Position numbers and translations under genes: made by a program | In this document: piece by piece, positions 48,130 to 59,140 of the stretch | Layout of the letters: the number at the start of each line of letters is the position of its first letter | Position numbering within the stretch: the first letter of the stretch is position 1 | Origin: Tetmemena sp. SeJ-2015 | Lineage: Eukaryota > Ciliophora > Spirotrichea > Sporadotrichida > Oxytrichidae | NCBI GenBank assembly: GCA_027382625.1 | Contig: JAJKFJ010021142.1 | Span: 1-64,000, forward strand | Reading direction: 5' to 3' | Length of the DNA: 64,000 bases | The notes under the pieces: model-generated | The model's input: the letters and a program-made list of their open reading frames with translations, nothing else | Told to the model about the DNA's origin: nothing | Database searches by the model: none

Positions 48130-48654
48130 AAATTGAATAAGCTTCTTTTAAACCTATCTTCTTCTTCCCAATAAATTAAAATTTCTCTAATAGACTTACA
48201 AGCGAAGAACAATTTAAATAAATTTAATTTATCTTCAACTAAATTTTGAGATCATACTATTTATCCAGGGCTTGAGATTTCTGTACTTTTTTCTTCTGTA
48301 GCCTATTAATTCTATTCCTCTTCTTCATCATCATATTTAAAAATTCATAGAAGGCAATTAAATTTTAGTTTTATTCACCACCTTTAGTTTGAGCCTTGTG
48401 CAAGAGTAAATATAAATTAAAAGAGCCCTTATTTTTAAATTTATGAAAGCTTCTAACTCATTATAAGCTTTGAATTGCATATTCTAACCACTCCATAAAG
48501 AAAAAATTAATATCTTTCAATGAAGTTAGATACTTTAAAAATATTTTTAATATTTTTTTTTTATGCATAGATAATATATAAAACCAATTTATAAAAAGGA
48601 TTTGTATAAAATTTATATTTTTATTTAATTTTAATAAATTATAATGAATTAAAT
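48130..48654. other. AT-rich intergenic DNA
   Basis: No gene seen. The minus-strand phosphatase-like gene may run a little into its right side, as its stop is not certain. Confidence 0.5.
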
Positions 48655-49875
48655 GACATATTTGAAGTCTTTATCTTCTTGGAATTCCTCATTTTCAGCT
48701 GGAACAGTCCTTGCTCCTCCATCCACTTTCACCTCTTCTTTCTACTTTTAATCCACAATTACTCCTATGTCACTGTTAAATCCAAGAAGCTGCTTCTCAA
48801 GCGCCTTTAACTAAATCATGAAGCCAGTATTAGGGGCAAGCTATTGGTCTTTTGCTTCTTACTAAGCTCTAGTCCATCCTTCAAGTTAATCTTGTGCTCA
48901 ACTATTAAGTAAGCCAGCAGCATCGATGTAGAACGAGACTTTCCCGCGAAACTATTTATGGAGATTATAAGCTATTCACTCTTCTTACCAATGGACGAGA
49001 ACATTATTTTCACTTCAGTTGATCCCTCTTGGCTCTGCTCATCTGGGTTAAGTGCTTCCTTAATAAATCTGACTGCTCAATGCAATGCTTCCCGATATTT
49101 TACTTAGGCGTGTCTAGCAGAGGCAAACATAAATACTTGTACTCCTAAACATAAATTAAAGCTTTGAAAAAAGATAGTTTAGAATTTATAACAAGATCTT
49201 TCGAAGTAAACTGATTTCAGATATTTAATTCGTAAGGAAATCTTTTAGGTAATTGAAATCTTACTTCGGGAAACTTAGGCTTGACTCCATCGCAGCAATT
49301 CAAAATATGAGTGATTCCGTGACTGGTTAAGCTCTCTTTGTTATAGGCGCAGCCGATGCTTCCAAGCCAAAGGCCAGGAATAATTTCTGCCGCTACTTTA
49401 TCTTCCTTCTATAGCCTCATAACTGTCATCGCCTTGAACAGCAGCATCAACTGCTGCAACTTCTTATCCATCTCGCCACCTGAATTATCATTCTTAAGAA
49501 ATAAAATATTTACCAGAAGAGGGTTTCGCTTCACTATCATTACTGCTCTTTTGTTCTTCTCCTAATTAATTCAAACCTCCTTCTGTTTGAGTAGAACCTA
49601 TAGAGAGAATCAAATTAAGAATTATATATTTTTAACTACGAAAATAAAATAGGAAACTCATCGCGCATTATTATTTTTCATCATAAATGGTCAACTAATT
49701 TCAAAATGGTAGGAAATATGTTATAAAGTATTATCTTACTTTCTTAATTGACTACATCACCCAGACTCTAAAGTACTTATTCATTCTTAAAACTGCCTCC
49801 CTCTTTAGTCTCTGCTTCCATTTCTGCAGGATCAATGGTGCTAGTCGCATTTTAAATATCTTAAATTTTGTCCAT
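48655..49875 (-). CDS. Dual-specificity phosphatase-like protein, catalytic Cys replaced by Ser
   Basis: MDKIQDIQNATSTIDPAEME start (ATG at 49875), then AEIIPGLWLGSIGCAYNKES and LTSHGITHILNCCDGVKPKF, which match the N-terminal half of DUSP domains (IxPxLYLGSxxxA...L...GITHILN). After one or more IESs, AVRFIKEALNPDE precedes the active-site loop. It reads IISINSFAGKSRSTSMLLAY: the consensus VHCxAGxSRS has become INSFAGKSRS, so the nucleophilic Cys is Ser. WTRAQQEAKDQQLAPNTGFM and IQLKALEKQL complete the fold in another frame, so one more interruption lies near 48880-48900. 3' end unresolved. Confidence 0.78.
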
Positions 49876-50206
49876 TAAGATCAATAACTTGTTTCTAGAA
49901 TTATTAATTTAAATTTACATTGAGTTATTTGAACGACCTGAAATAATAATCATTGCTAGTTTAATTTGCAAAGGGAAATGCTCATTATATTCTGAGAGTT
50001 TTAGAGTAGAATAGTAAATTAATTATTCTTCTATAATAATTTACTAAAACATGAAGTTAAACCTTAAATCGGTAGTGCAGTTACTTATGACTCATTAAAT
50101 ATGAGCAATCATAATTGAATTTCTATTTAATAGTGCATAGTGTATATATGTATTTGTGACTGTTCTGCTCCTCTCCAATTAATTTGGAATAGTGGAGAGT
50201 AGATTC
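49876..50206. other. Intergenic between divergent genes
   Basis: AT-rich, no gene seen. It should contain the 5' flanks of the phosphatase-like gene (-) and of the gene at 50207 (+). Confidence 0.55.
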
Positions 50207-50739
50207 ATGGATTCACTTAAATCCATCTTCGCCCTCAGAGGAATAGATTTCAACTACAGTAATGCCAAAGGCTTCACAGAAGAGACTCAAAAATTAATTA
50301 TATAGAAGATTTTGAATGATTGAGGTTGTTTATAATTATTAAACTCCTCCCTATAACATATTTGGGAAGGAGTATATCAAAAGCTATTCTTCGTGTTCGG
50401 ATGCTTGGAATGACATGGTTTACTGGCTGGCGCTGCTCTACGGTGACTGGTATGGCAATCACGGTGCTAACACAGTCGCATACACCTACTGGCAATATGG
50501 ATGGCAGAGAGCACCTATGTGGCTTAATGTCTGCTTCCCAAATAGAAGCAAACTCACATCTCCCAAACCTACTCATATTAATTAAATCATGTGAGTTTCA
50601 TTTTAAATGCATTTTTCTATTTATGTGATAGTCTATTTGAATCTAGAGAAGCCTCCTACCCCAAGGAAAGAATTATTTATTAAATAAGAATGCTATTTTT
50701 AAAAGAGCAAAGGTAGTTGGTTGGGATTACGACGACTGA
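50207..50739 (+). CDS. Small Trp/Tyr-rich unknown protein
   Basis: MDSLKSIFALRGIDFNYSNA, then IIFGKEYIKSYSSCSDAWND, an aromatic-rich stretch (WYGNHGANTVAYTYWQYGWQ), and REASYPKERAKVVGWDYDD with TGA 50737-50739. About 137 residues after removing two IESs and one intron. No family recognised. Confidence 0.72.
50300..50361. other. IES, pointer ATAT
   Basis: Removes 58 bp with TGA; joins EETQKLII to FGKEYIKSYSS. Confidence 0.78.
50591..50631 (+). other. Spliceosomal intron, 41 nt
   Basis: GTGAGT...TGATAG; joins THINQI to ILFESREASYP. Confidence 0.8.
50667..50706. other. IES, pointer AAAGA
   Basis: Removes 35 bp; joins REASYPKER to AKVVGWDYDD. Confidence 0.85.
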
Positions 50740-50762
50740 AAAAATCTACTATAAATCTCAAT

Positions 50763-50912
50763 ATGAAGCTGTATTATCTTCTATTATTTTCACAAACAAC
50801 ATTATACCTCTTGATCAGCAATTTCAAAGAAGATAGATCTCAGTAAATTAATAAATAGTAGTAGTAGCAGGAAATTTCTTGTAAGACATATTATTATAGA
50901 AGTTAATTCTGA
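50763..50912 (+). other. Short Gln-rich open frame, doubtful
   Basis: MKLYYLLLFSQTTLYLLISN then a run of TAG (Gln) codons and TGA 50910-50912. Hydrophobic N-terminus, 49 codons, AT-rich; may be chance or an MDS fragment. Confidence 0.25.
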
Positions 50913-51010
50913 TTGCAAGCTTTCCAAAAATAACTTGGATCTTTATATTAAACTACAAATATTATTATAATAATAATTTACTGTTCTATCTTTAGCATTT
51001 TGAATCATTA

Positions 51011-52218
51011 ATGAAGACCACCACCTCTTTCGCACTTGCTGCAGTCGGCACTGTCGCCCTTGGACTTGCCTTGACCTCAAACTCTCTGAGCAATTCCTCT
51101 CTCTTATTTGAGAAGAGCTTGATTGATATCCCAGAAGCACGCTACGAGTACCTCGACTATGAATATAGATATATCATTTAATTTAAGATTCATTAAGACT
51201 TCCTCCTCCGCCAAGGCAAATCCTATATTGCTTAGATAAATTATGAGCATAGCATTTTATTTACATTTTAAGATAGTGATAGCTCAGTTGAGGAGTTCAC
51301 TACCAGGCTGGAGCTGTACTTAAAGTCTAAGGCTCAAGTTGAGGCTCATAATTCAGACCCAACCAAGACTCACAAGCTTCACTTAAACAGATTCTCAGAC
51401 ATGAGCTCTCAAGAGAGAAGAAAGATGCTAGGTTTCATTCCACCTAAGGGCAAGCCCGAGCAAACTATTTTATGCTCTTCTTTAATCTAAACTACTACCA
51501 GCTTCGCCATCATTACAAGTGACGCTGCTCAAATCCCTACTTCTATAATAGTCCATAAAGATTATATGTGAACTTCAGTAGACTGGAGAGAGAAGGGAGC
51601 TGTTGGTCCCGTTGAGGATCAAGGCACCAACTGTGGTTCATCTTGGGCTTACGCAGTCCCTGGATCTCTGGCTGGCTTTGACCAAATCCACAATGGTGGA
51701 GAATTCCAGGACCTCTCTGAGCAACAACTGATCGACTGCAATGACGCTAACCTCGGATGTATGGGAGGATTCTACGATGTAGCCTTTGAGTACACGGCCT
51801 AAAACCCTCTCGAGACTGACGCTGACTACCCTTACACTGGTAACTAAGATAAATGCAAATACAACAGATCTAAGGGCAAGTCTTCAAACAAGGGCTTCAA
51901 TACAGTGCCTGCAAACTCAAAGCAAGCTCTGCTTGAGGCCGTTGCTCAAGGCCCCATCCCCACTGGACTGGACTTCACTACAGACGAGACTCTTATGCTC
52001 TACACTAGCGGTATCGTGACTGACCCTAAGTGTGGAAGAGATGCAATCATGGCATGCTGATAGTGGGTTACGGAGTTGAGAACGACACTCAGTACTACAT
52101 AGTGAAGAACACTTGGGGTCCAAGCTGGGGCGAGAACGGATATGTCCGTGTCGCTGCAGTCGAAGGCTCAGGAATCTGCGGTATCTAAGCTTTCTAAAGC
52201 TTTTACCCTGCTCTTTGA
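51011..52218 (+). CDS. Papain-family protein 1, catalytic Cys to Ser, with a frameshift
   Basis: Signal/anchor [21 protein letters not shown]29 inhibitor prodomain ([16 protein letters not shown] ... [13 protein letters not shown]), then the mature C1A domain starting [20 protein letters not shown]. The active-site box reads [10 protein letters not shown] where papain has CGSCWAF, so the nucleophile is Ser. The [14 protein letters not shown] and [15 protein letters not shown] ([13 protein letters not shown]) blocks are present. Relative to its neighbour at 52863 it lacks one base near 52040, just before the active His ([10 protein letters not shown]), which shifts the frame into a TGA. It is therefore either a pseudogene or a single-base error. 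Four IESs. Confidence 0.88.
51155..51200. other. IES, pointer GACT
   Basis: Removes 42 bp; joins ARYEYLD to [12 protein letters not shown]. The same position is interrupted in the next gene (53007). Confidence 0.82.
51232..51270. other. IES, pointer TTA (in-frame length)
   Basis: Removes 36 bp; joins KSYIAQ to DSDSSVEEF. Matched by a same-size, diverged segment at 53085. Confidence 0.68.
51472..51494. other. IES of 17 bp, pointer AAACTA
   Basis: Joins KGKPEQT to [10 protein letters not shown]. In the paralogue the same site carries a 361 bp IES (53314). Confidence 0.88.
51539..51576. other. IES, pointer ACTTC
   Basis: Removes 33 bp with TGA; joins DAAQIPTS to [12 protein letters not shown]. 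Shared site with 53723. Confidence 0.92.
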
Positions 52219-52862
52219 TCAAATATAGAGACTTGCCTATAGTCTTTATAGGCTTTATTTTTCAAAATTCAACACGCTCAAATAAGATATGTTTGATAGA
52301 TATAGCAAATTTTTAATGATTCTATAGGAGGAGATAAGTTTATAGAAATTTGCTTAAAATTGAAAATGATAAAATGCTTAGAGTGGTAAAATTATTTTTC
52401 CCTAATGCTAAATTGTGAAGATTCAGATCTTCAACTTTTTGAACTGCTTATTATTGTAAAGAAGCTCTTTACTATATTAAATAAGAAGGTTATCAAATCT
52501 TATTAATGACTTCAAATAATATATTTTTAAAAAATAAAAGAAGTTATTAACTTAAAGCATTAATCTTTAGTAAAGAGAATCTATTTTAAAATAACAATAG
52601 ATTTTATCTACGCCATCAACTGTACGATTATTTATGCAAATTAAAATTTTTCTTTAAATCACTGGCATGATTGGATGCCTTATGATTTATTGTCTATTGA
52701 TATATCTATCAGCACAAAAAGAGTATTAGTAGGTAGGTAAGTTTTTGTAAATAATATTCTTCTTATAGGTTAATTCTAATGTTAACTTCCATTAAACAAC
52801 TTGTATCTTCCTAATAAAACTTCATTTTATAATAATATCCATCTTAACTTTTTGAATCCAAA
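52219..52862. other. Intergenic, AT-rich
   Basis: No gene seen between the tandem protease genes. Confidence 0.6.
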
Positions 52863-54402
52863 ATGAAAGTTTCTACCTCCATCGCACTTGCTGTAGTCGG
52901 CACTGTCGCCCTTGGGCTTGCCTTGACTTCAAGCTCTCAAGATAATTCCTCTTCCTTATTTGAGAGGAGTATGTTTGAAATCCCTGAAGCACGCTATGAG
53001 TACCTTGACTATGAATATATACATATATCATTTAATTAAGATTCATTGAGACTACTTACTGAGCCATGGCAAATCCTATATTGCTTAGATTTATAGAGAT
53101 AATATAATTGCATTTAAATTTTAAGTTAGTGATAGCTCAGTTCAAGAGTTCGCAGCTAGGATGAAACTGTACTTCTAGTCTAAGGCTCAAGTAGAAGCTC
53201 ACAATTCAGACCCAACCAAGACTCACAAGCTCACCATTAACAGATTTGCAGATTTGAGCTCTGACGAGAAAAGAAAAGTGCTTGGATTCGTGCAACCTAG
53301 AGAGAAACCTCAGCAAACTATAACCTCTAATCTATTAGGTTAACTAATTAATTGCTTTTTAAATAGAAAAACTTATAAATAGGATACAGTTCATTACTCG
53401 ATTTAAAGAAAAATGAAAGTTTAACTCACATAATTATTCTCATTAAATATATTGGAATTTTTAGAGATTTTATCTTAATCAAGTCTTAAGTCGTTAATAA
53501 GTTTGGTCATGTTTCTTTGTTTCTTAAATGTAGAATTATAAGTTAATTGGGGTAATATTTTCCAGATTAGCTATCATTTAAACTATGAAATTATTATTTC
53601 ATAATTAAATAGAATTTTGTATGATCTTAATTCTATATTAATTCTGACCCATATTATAAACCTTTTTCTTAATACAAACTACCACAAGCTTCGCCATCAT
53701 TACAAGTGATGCACAAATTCCTACTTCTAATACATCTCTGAAGTTTTTATTTGAACTTCAGTAGACTGGAGATAGAAAGGAGCGGTCGGCCCAGTTGAAA
53801 ATTAAGGCTCCAACTGTGGGTCTTCTTGGGCTTACGCAGTCACTGGTTCACTAGCTGGCTTTGACAAAATACACAAAGTTGGAGAATTATACGAACTCTC
53901 AGAGCAGCAGCTGATCGACTGCGATGACACTAACTTCGGATGCAGTGGAGGAAACTACTAACCTGCCTTTGAGTACACAGCAAAGTACCCTCTCGAAACT
54001 GAAGCAGACTACCCCTACACTGGCAATCAAGATAAATGCAAATACAACAGATCTAAGGGCAAGTCATTCAATAAGGGCTACAAAACGGTGCCAGCTAATT
54101 CAAAGCAGGCACTGCTTGAGGCTGTGGCTCAAGGCCCCATCCCAACTGCTTTGGACTTCACTACTGACCAGACTCTTATGTACTATTCTGGCGGTATCGT
54201 TACTGATGCTAAGTGTGGCACATAAGTGAATCATGGCATGTTGATTGTGGGATATGGAGTTGAGAACGACACCTAGTACTACATCGTCAAGAACACTTGG
54301 GGTTCAAGCTGGGGCGAGAATGGATACGTCCGTATTGCTGCAGTTGAAGGCTCTGGAATATGCGGTATCCAAGCTATCGATACTTACTATCCTGAACTTT
54401 GA
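52863..54402 (+). CDS. Papain-family protein 2, catalytic Cys to Ser
   Basis: Close paralogue of the gene at 51011. [21 protein letters not shown]29 prodomain, mature start [20 protein letters not shown], active-site box [10 protein letters not shown] (Ser for Cys), [58 protein letters not shown] (active His), [20 protein letters not shown] (active Asn) and the end [14 protein letters not shown] with TGA 54400-54402. The frame is intact after four IESs. Apart from the Cys, the fold and other active-site residues are kept, as in Plasmodium SERA5-type serine variants. Confidence 0.9.
53007..53054. other. IES, pointer GACTA
   Basis: Removes 43 bp with TGA; joins ARYEYLDY to [11 protein letters not shown]. 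Confidence 0.88.
53085..53123. other. IES, pointer TTA (in-frame length)
   Basis: Removes 36 bp; joins KSYIAQ to VSDSSVQEF. More diverged from its paralogue than the flanking codons. Confidence 0.68.
53314..53681. other. IES, pointer CAAACTA, 361 bp
   Basis: Joins REKPQQT to [12 protein letters not shown]; the orthologous site next door is only 17 bp. Confidence 0.92.
53723..53759. other. IES, pointer ACTTC
   Basis: Removes 32 bp; joins DAQIPTS to VDWRQKGAVGPV. Confidence 0.92.
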
Positions 54403-54936
54403 ACTTAGAACCTGACTTTAGTCTCTGATTTTAAGACTTTATATTCCCAGATTTTAACAAATTGAAACAAGATTCATTTGGATATAGAAGGAAAAATATA
54501 ATTCATAAGTATTAAATAGATAAGTAGAGAGATAGATTTTCGCAAAATTTAGTCAGGAATTGTTTGCTAGAAAAGAACAATTATAAAATCCTATACTGAG
54601 TTTAGTTTTAGGAAAAATAAGCATGAAATTTAGTTTCCATGATCTCATCTTTGCTGATGATGCCTCATGATCAGTAATTGAGAAGGGAGAGATTAAATAT
54701 TTTTAATTTTCGCATATTCTGTTGAAGAGACCTATTGGATATATCCAAAATACCTAGTGGCTAATTTTAGAGACTAGGGTTTACGATTCCCACACCACCC
54801 TAGTCCCTCTACAGTACACAGCCCTATTTAAAGCAGTTTCATAATCTTAATTAAAACATCACCACCTCTTCCCTCAAATAATGAAAACATATTTTATATA
54901 CTATACAGCTCAAATACCAACAAACATCAGTTCAAA
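54403..54936. other. Intergenic with possible TATA-like motif
   Basis: No gene seen. GCCCTATTTAAAGC lies about 110 bp upstream of the next protease start; a similar GGGCTATTTAAGC lies about 80 bp upstream of the protease at 63192. Could be a core promoter element. Confidence 0.4.
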
Positions 54937-56267
<1,331 letters not shown>

Positions 56268-56890
56268 GCTGGTGAGAGTAACCTAGTCTCTCGAACGAGA
56301 GCACTTAACTGAGTTGAGTTAATTGGCAACTGAGTGAATAACTGAGTTGCTTAACTCAATGATGTTATTTTGGTACTTATAAATTCTTGTTAAACCCTAG
56401 TAAATGGATCTTTATTAATTATTTTTCATGTGATCAAATTTTTTTTCTTTTGTTGATCTCTGGAGAGAGCGAGTGACTCAAAGTTTTGTAGCTTTGGATC
56501 TTGCGCTTTCTAGAGCCTAGTAAATTATTAATTCAAATCAACAACAAATTAAACCTCACTCACTCTCTTCTTATTCACACTAATTTAACACTATATTCTA
56601 AATACCTATATTTCTTGTTATCACTTTACTCACCTCATAAGTTTATTTTCCATCATTATTTAAATCCTGTCTTATTGAAACAATTTGCAATAAAAGAAAT
56701 AGATTGAGGAGGTTGGAATAAATTTATTAAAATAATTTTGCATTAGTGTTTGCAAATTATTGTTGAGAAACACAGAAAAATCTGAAATATCAACATAAAG
56801 TTATAGTATCTATCAGATATTTCTCTGCTAATAGCAATTTTAAAATGAGATTTTAAAAAAGTGAGAAATAATTATAAAATCTAAATCAAA
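56268..56890. other. Intergenic, AT-rich
   Basis: No gene seen. A cluster of ACTGAGTTG/ACTTAACTGAGTTG-like repeats sits at 56305-56355. Confidence 0.5.
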
Positions 56891-59023
56891 ATGAATGCCA
56901 GGAATAAGAACAAAAGCAAGGACTAAAGCAGCAAAAATGAAAGTTAGAACGCATCTAATAACTAAAGTCAGGAGAGTGAAGTAGACTTCTTGAGGGCTCT
57001 TTAAAAGCAGATCCAAAAAAAGGGTCACACAAATAACAAGAAGTTTTAATTCAAAGTAGTGAATAACATACTTATAATATTAAGTCTTATGACTAGGAGA
57101 TTAGAGAGGCCAAGAATATCAACCACTTGAGAGCTCTATTCAAGCTTAGAGAGCTGCTCGAAATATCCCTTGACTCTATCGACGACCCATCCATTTTATA
57201 AATTTCAACCTTTTATTAATAATCCATGGAGGAAGAAGATAGTTCGGATTCTATGACTTCAAGCTAATTGAAAGACGCGATTGAGGATGAGCAGCATTCA
57301 AATAGAGATGTGAGGATCCAGCACCTTTTCTACAATAAGATAAAGATAGCTGATTATGCCTCTGTATTCTTTAGCACTTACGGCCTCTTTCTGTGCATTT
57401 TACTTTACTATGGAAGAACTTTATGGGACGCAAGTGAGATCGAACTCAATTCCATCCTTTCCTACAACACTCTCTGCACCATAAATGATAATTGTGAATG
57501 CATTCTTAAAATTTGTGTACCATTTTTCTGGTAGTGACGATATATATGAGGTACGACTTGAACATGGAGGCAGATAAGTAGATGGACTTACTAACTGAGC
57601 ACGATACTTTATGGGGCACTGGCGAGTGGAAGTACTTCCTAGGTGAGTGCTTTACAGTAATGATTGCACCTTACCCCGGGCTCTATGATGTGAAGTATGA
57701 GGAATACAATGAGGAATTTCACACTCACGTAATCTATAACGTTAATGATCTCCTACTCTGGTGTCTCTTCGTTCGCTCCTACTTACTTATCAGGTACTCT
57801 TTGCTATATTTTTTAATCAATAATTATGTCTTTAATGTTTGCTGTTGACATATTTTATGAACCCTCGCTCTCAGCGAATTTGCAGAATGAACGGATGTGA
57901 GGCGACTCTTATGTTTGCAATCAGAGCCATAATGAAAGAGCGACCTTACACAGTAATTTGGATTTCACTGGTGATCACAAGCTGCATCTTCTCCATGCAG
58001 TTGCAGATGTTTGACGGGCCTATTTCAGTGGCTAGCAACCAGGACTTCAATAGTTTTTGGAACTGCGTGTGGTGTGTGCTGATAACTCTTGCAACTACAG
58101 GCTATGGAGATATCTATCCCAAGACTTAGATGGGCCGAATAACAGCTATCGTTATTTGCTTCTGGGGTATGTTCATTAAAGAAATCTCCTTGCTCAATTG
58201 CTTTCCTATTTTATTCATTGTATCTTACTTCGTCGTGACTCTCACCAATCAACTAAACTTTTCAGAGCAAGAGATGAAGGCCTACATTTTACTAGAGAGG
58301 CTTCACCACAAAGAGTAGCTAAAGATCAAAGCTGCGAACGTCCTTCGTTCATCATTCTAATAACTCATCAGTCTATATTATGTTGACTATTATTCTTGAA
58401 TAAGGTGGCTGGAAAAGACAGCCCAGAGGATAGAGACAAGCGGCTAAAAGCAATGAGAATCTACAGAATGCATTCTATCCAGTTTCAGCATCAAGCAAGG
58501 AAGTGTAGAAGCTATCAAGAATAGGTATACTCACTTACTATACTAAGGAATATCTTTTAAACTTTGAATAGATAACTGACATAGACACTTTGCAGAAATA
58601 CATAGAACGAGTGGATTCAGAGATGAATGAGCTTTCAGAAGAGTTCACAGATACGCAGGGCAGGCTCAACTCCATCCTAAGAAGATAGATATAGTTCGCT
58701 TTCCTAAGAAGAATAAGCAAGCACTCGAACAGCTTAAGAAGGAAAGACTTCTCAATTTTATCCTCAACTTGCTTCAATAAACTATAATTTAAGTTGGCAT
58801 TTATGATTGTTCAGGATAGAGTGAAGATCTGAAAGAAGAGCAACCAAATGAGCAGCCAGCGCAAGAATAAACAGAGGCACTTGTAATGTACTAAGCCTAT
58901 AACTAGAATGGCATGTATGGACCGCACTACTAAAAGCTGTAGTCAGCAATTAAAAAAAGCGCTTAGAAATATTTTCAAATTTAAATTAAAGAGGAATCCT
59001 CAGAAGATTCCAAAATGTATTGA
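56891..59023 (+). CDS. SK-type calcium-activated potassium channel 1
   Basis: Six-transmembrane K+ channel of the small-conductance family. Cytosolic N-terminus (MNARNKNKSKDQSSKNESQN), S1 (YASVFFSTYGLFLCILLYYG), S2-S3 with RYDLNMEADKQMDLLTEHDT LWGTGEW and FTVMIAPYPGLYDVKY (SK S3), S4 region FMNPRSQRICRMNGCEAT, S5, pore DFNSFWNCVWCVLITLATTG YGDIYPKT (selectivity filter GYG), S6 (CFWGMFIVSYFVVTLTN), then a calmodulin-binding-like helix (LLERLHHKEQLKIKAANVLR) and a Gln/Glu-rich tail ending SEDSKMY and TGA 59021-59023. Three IESs resolved; others remain near 57050-57090, 57480-57545, 58340-58400 and 58520-58560. Confidence 0.9.
57189..57227. other. IES, pointer ATCCAT
   Basis: Removes 33 bp; joins DSIDDPS to MEEEDSSDSMTSS, so the ATG at 57228 region is internal, not a start. 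Confidence 0.88.
57806..57856. other. IES, pointer ATATTTT
   Basis: Removes 44 bp with TGA; joins RYSLLYF to MNPRSQRICRM. Confidence 0.92.
58172..58219. other. IES, pointer TTCATT (in-frame length)
   Basis: Removes 42 bp in S6; gives CFWGMFIVSYFVVTLTN, matching the uninterrupted CSFWGVFIVSILVVTLNN of the neighbour at 61483. Confidence 0.9.
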
Positions 59024-59140
59024 TAAGAATATGCAGCTGTGATGATTTGGGATATTTAATTTAAATTAATATTATAAGATAAGTTTAAATGTCCAGGTAT
59101 GCAACATACTTTAATTCTCTAACATATTCTTTCATTTATA

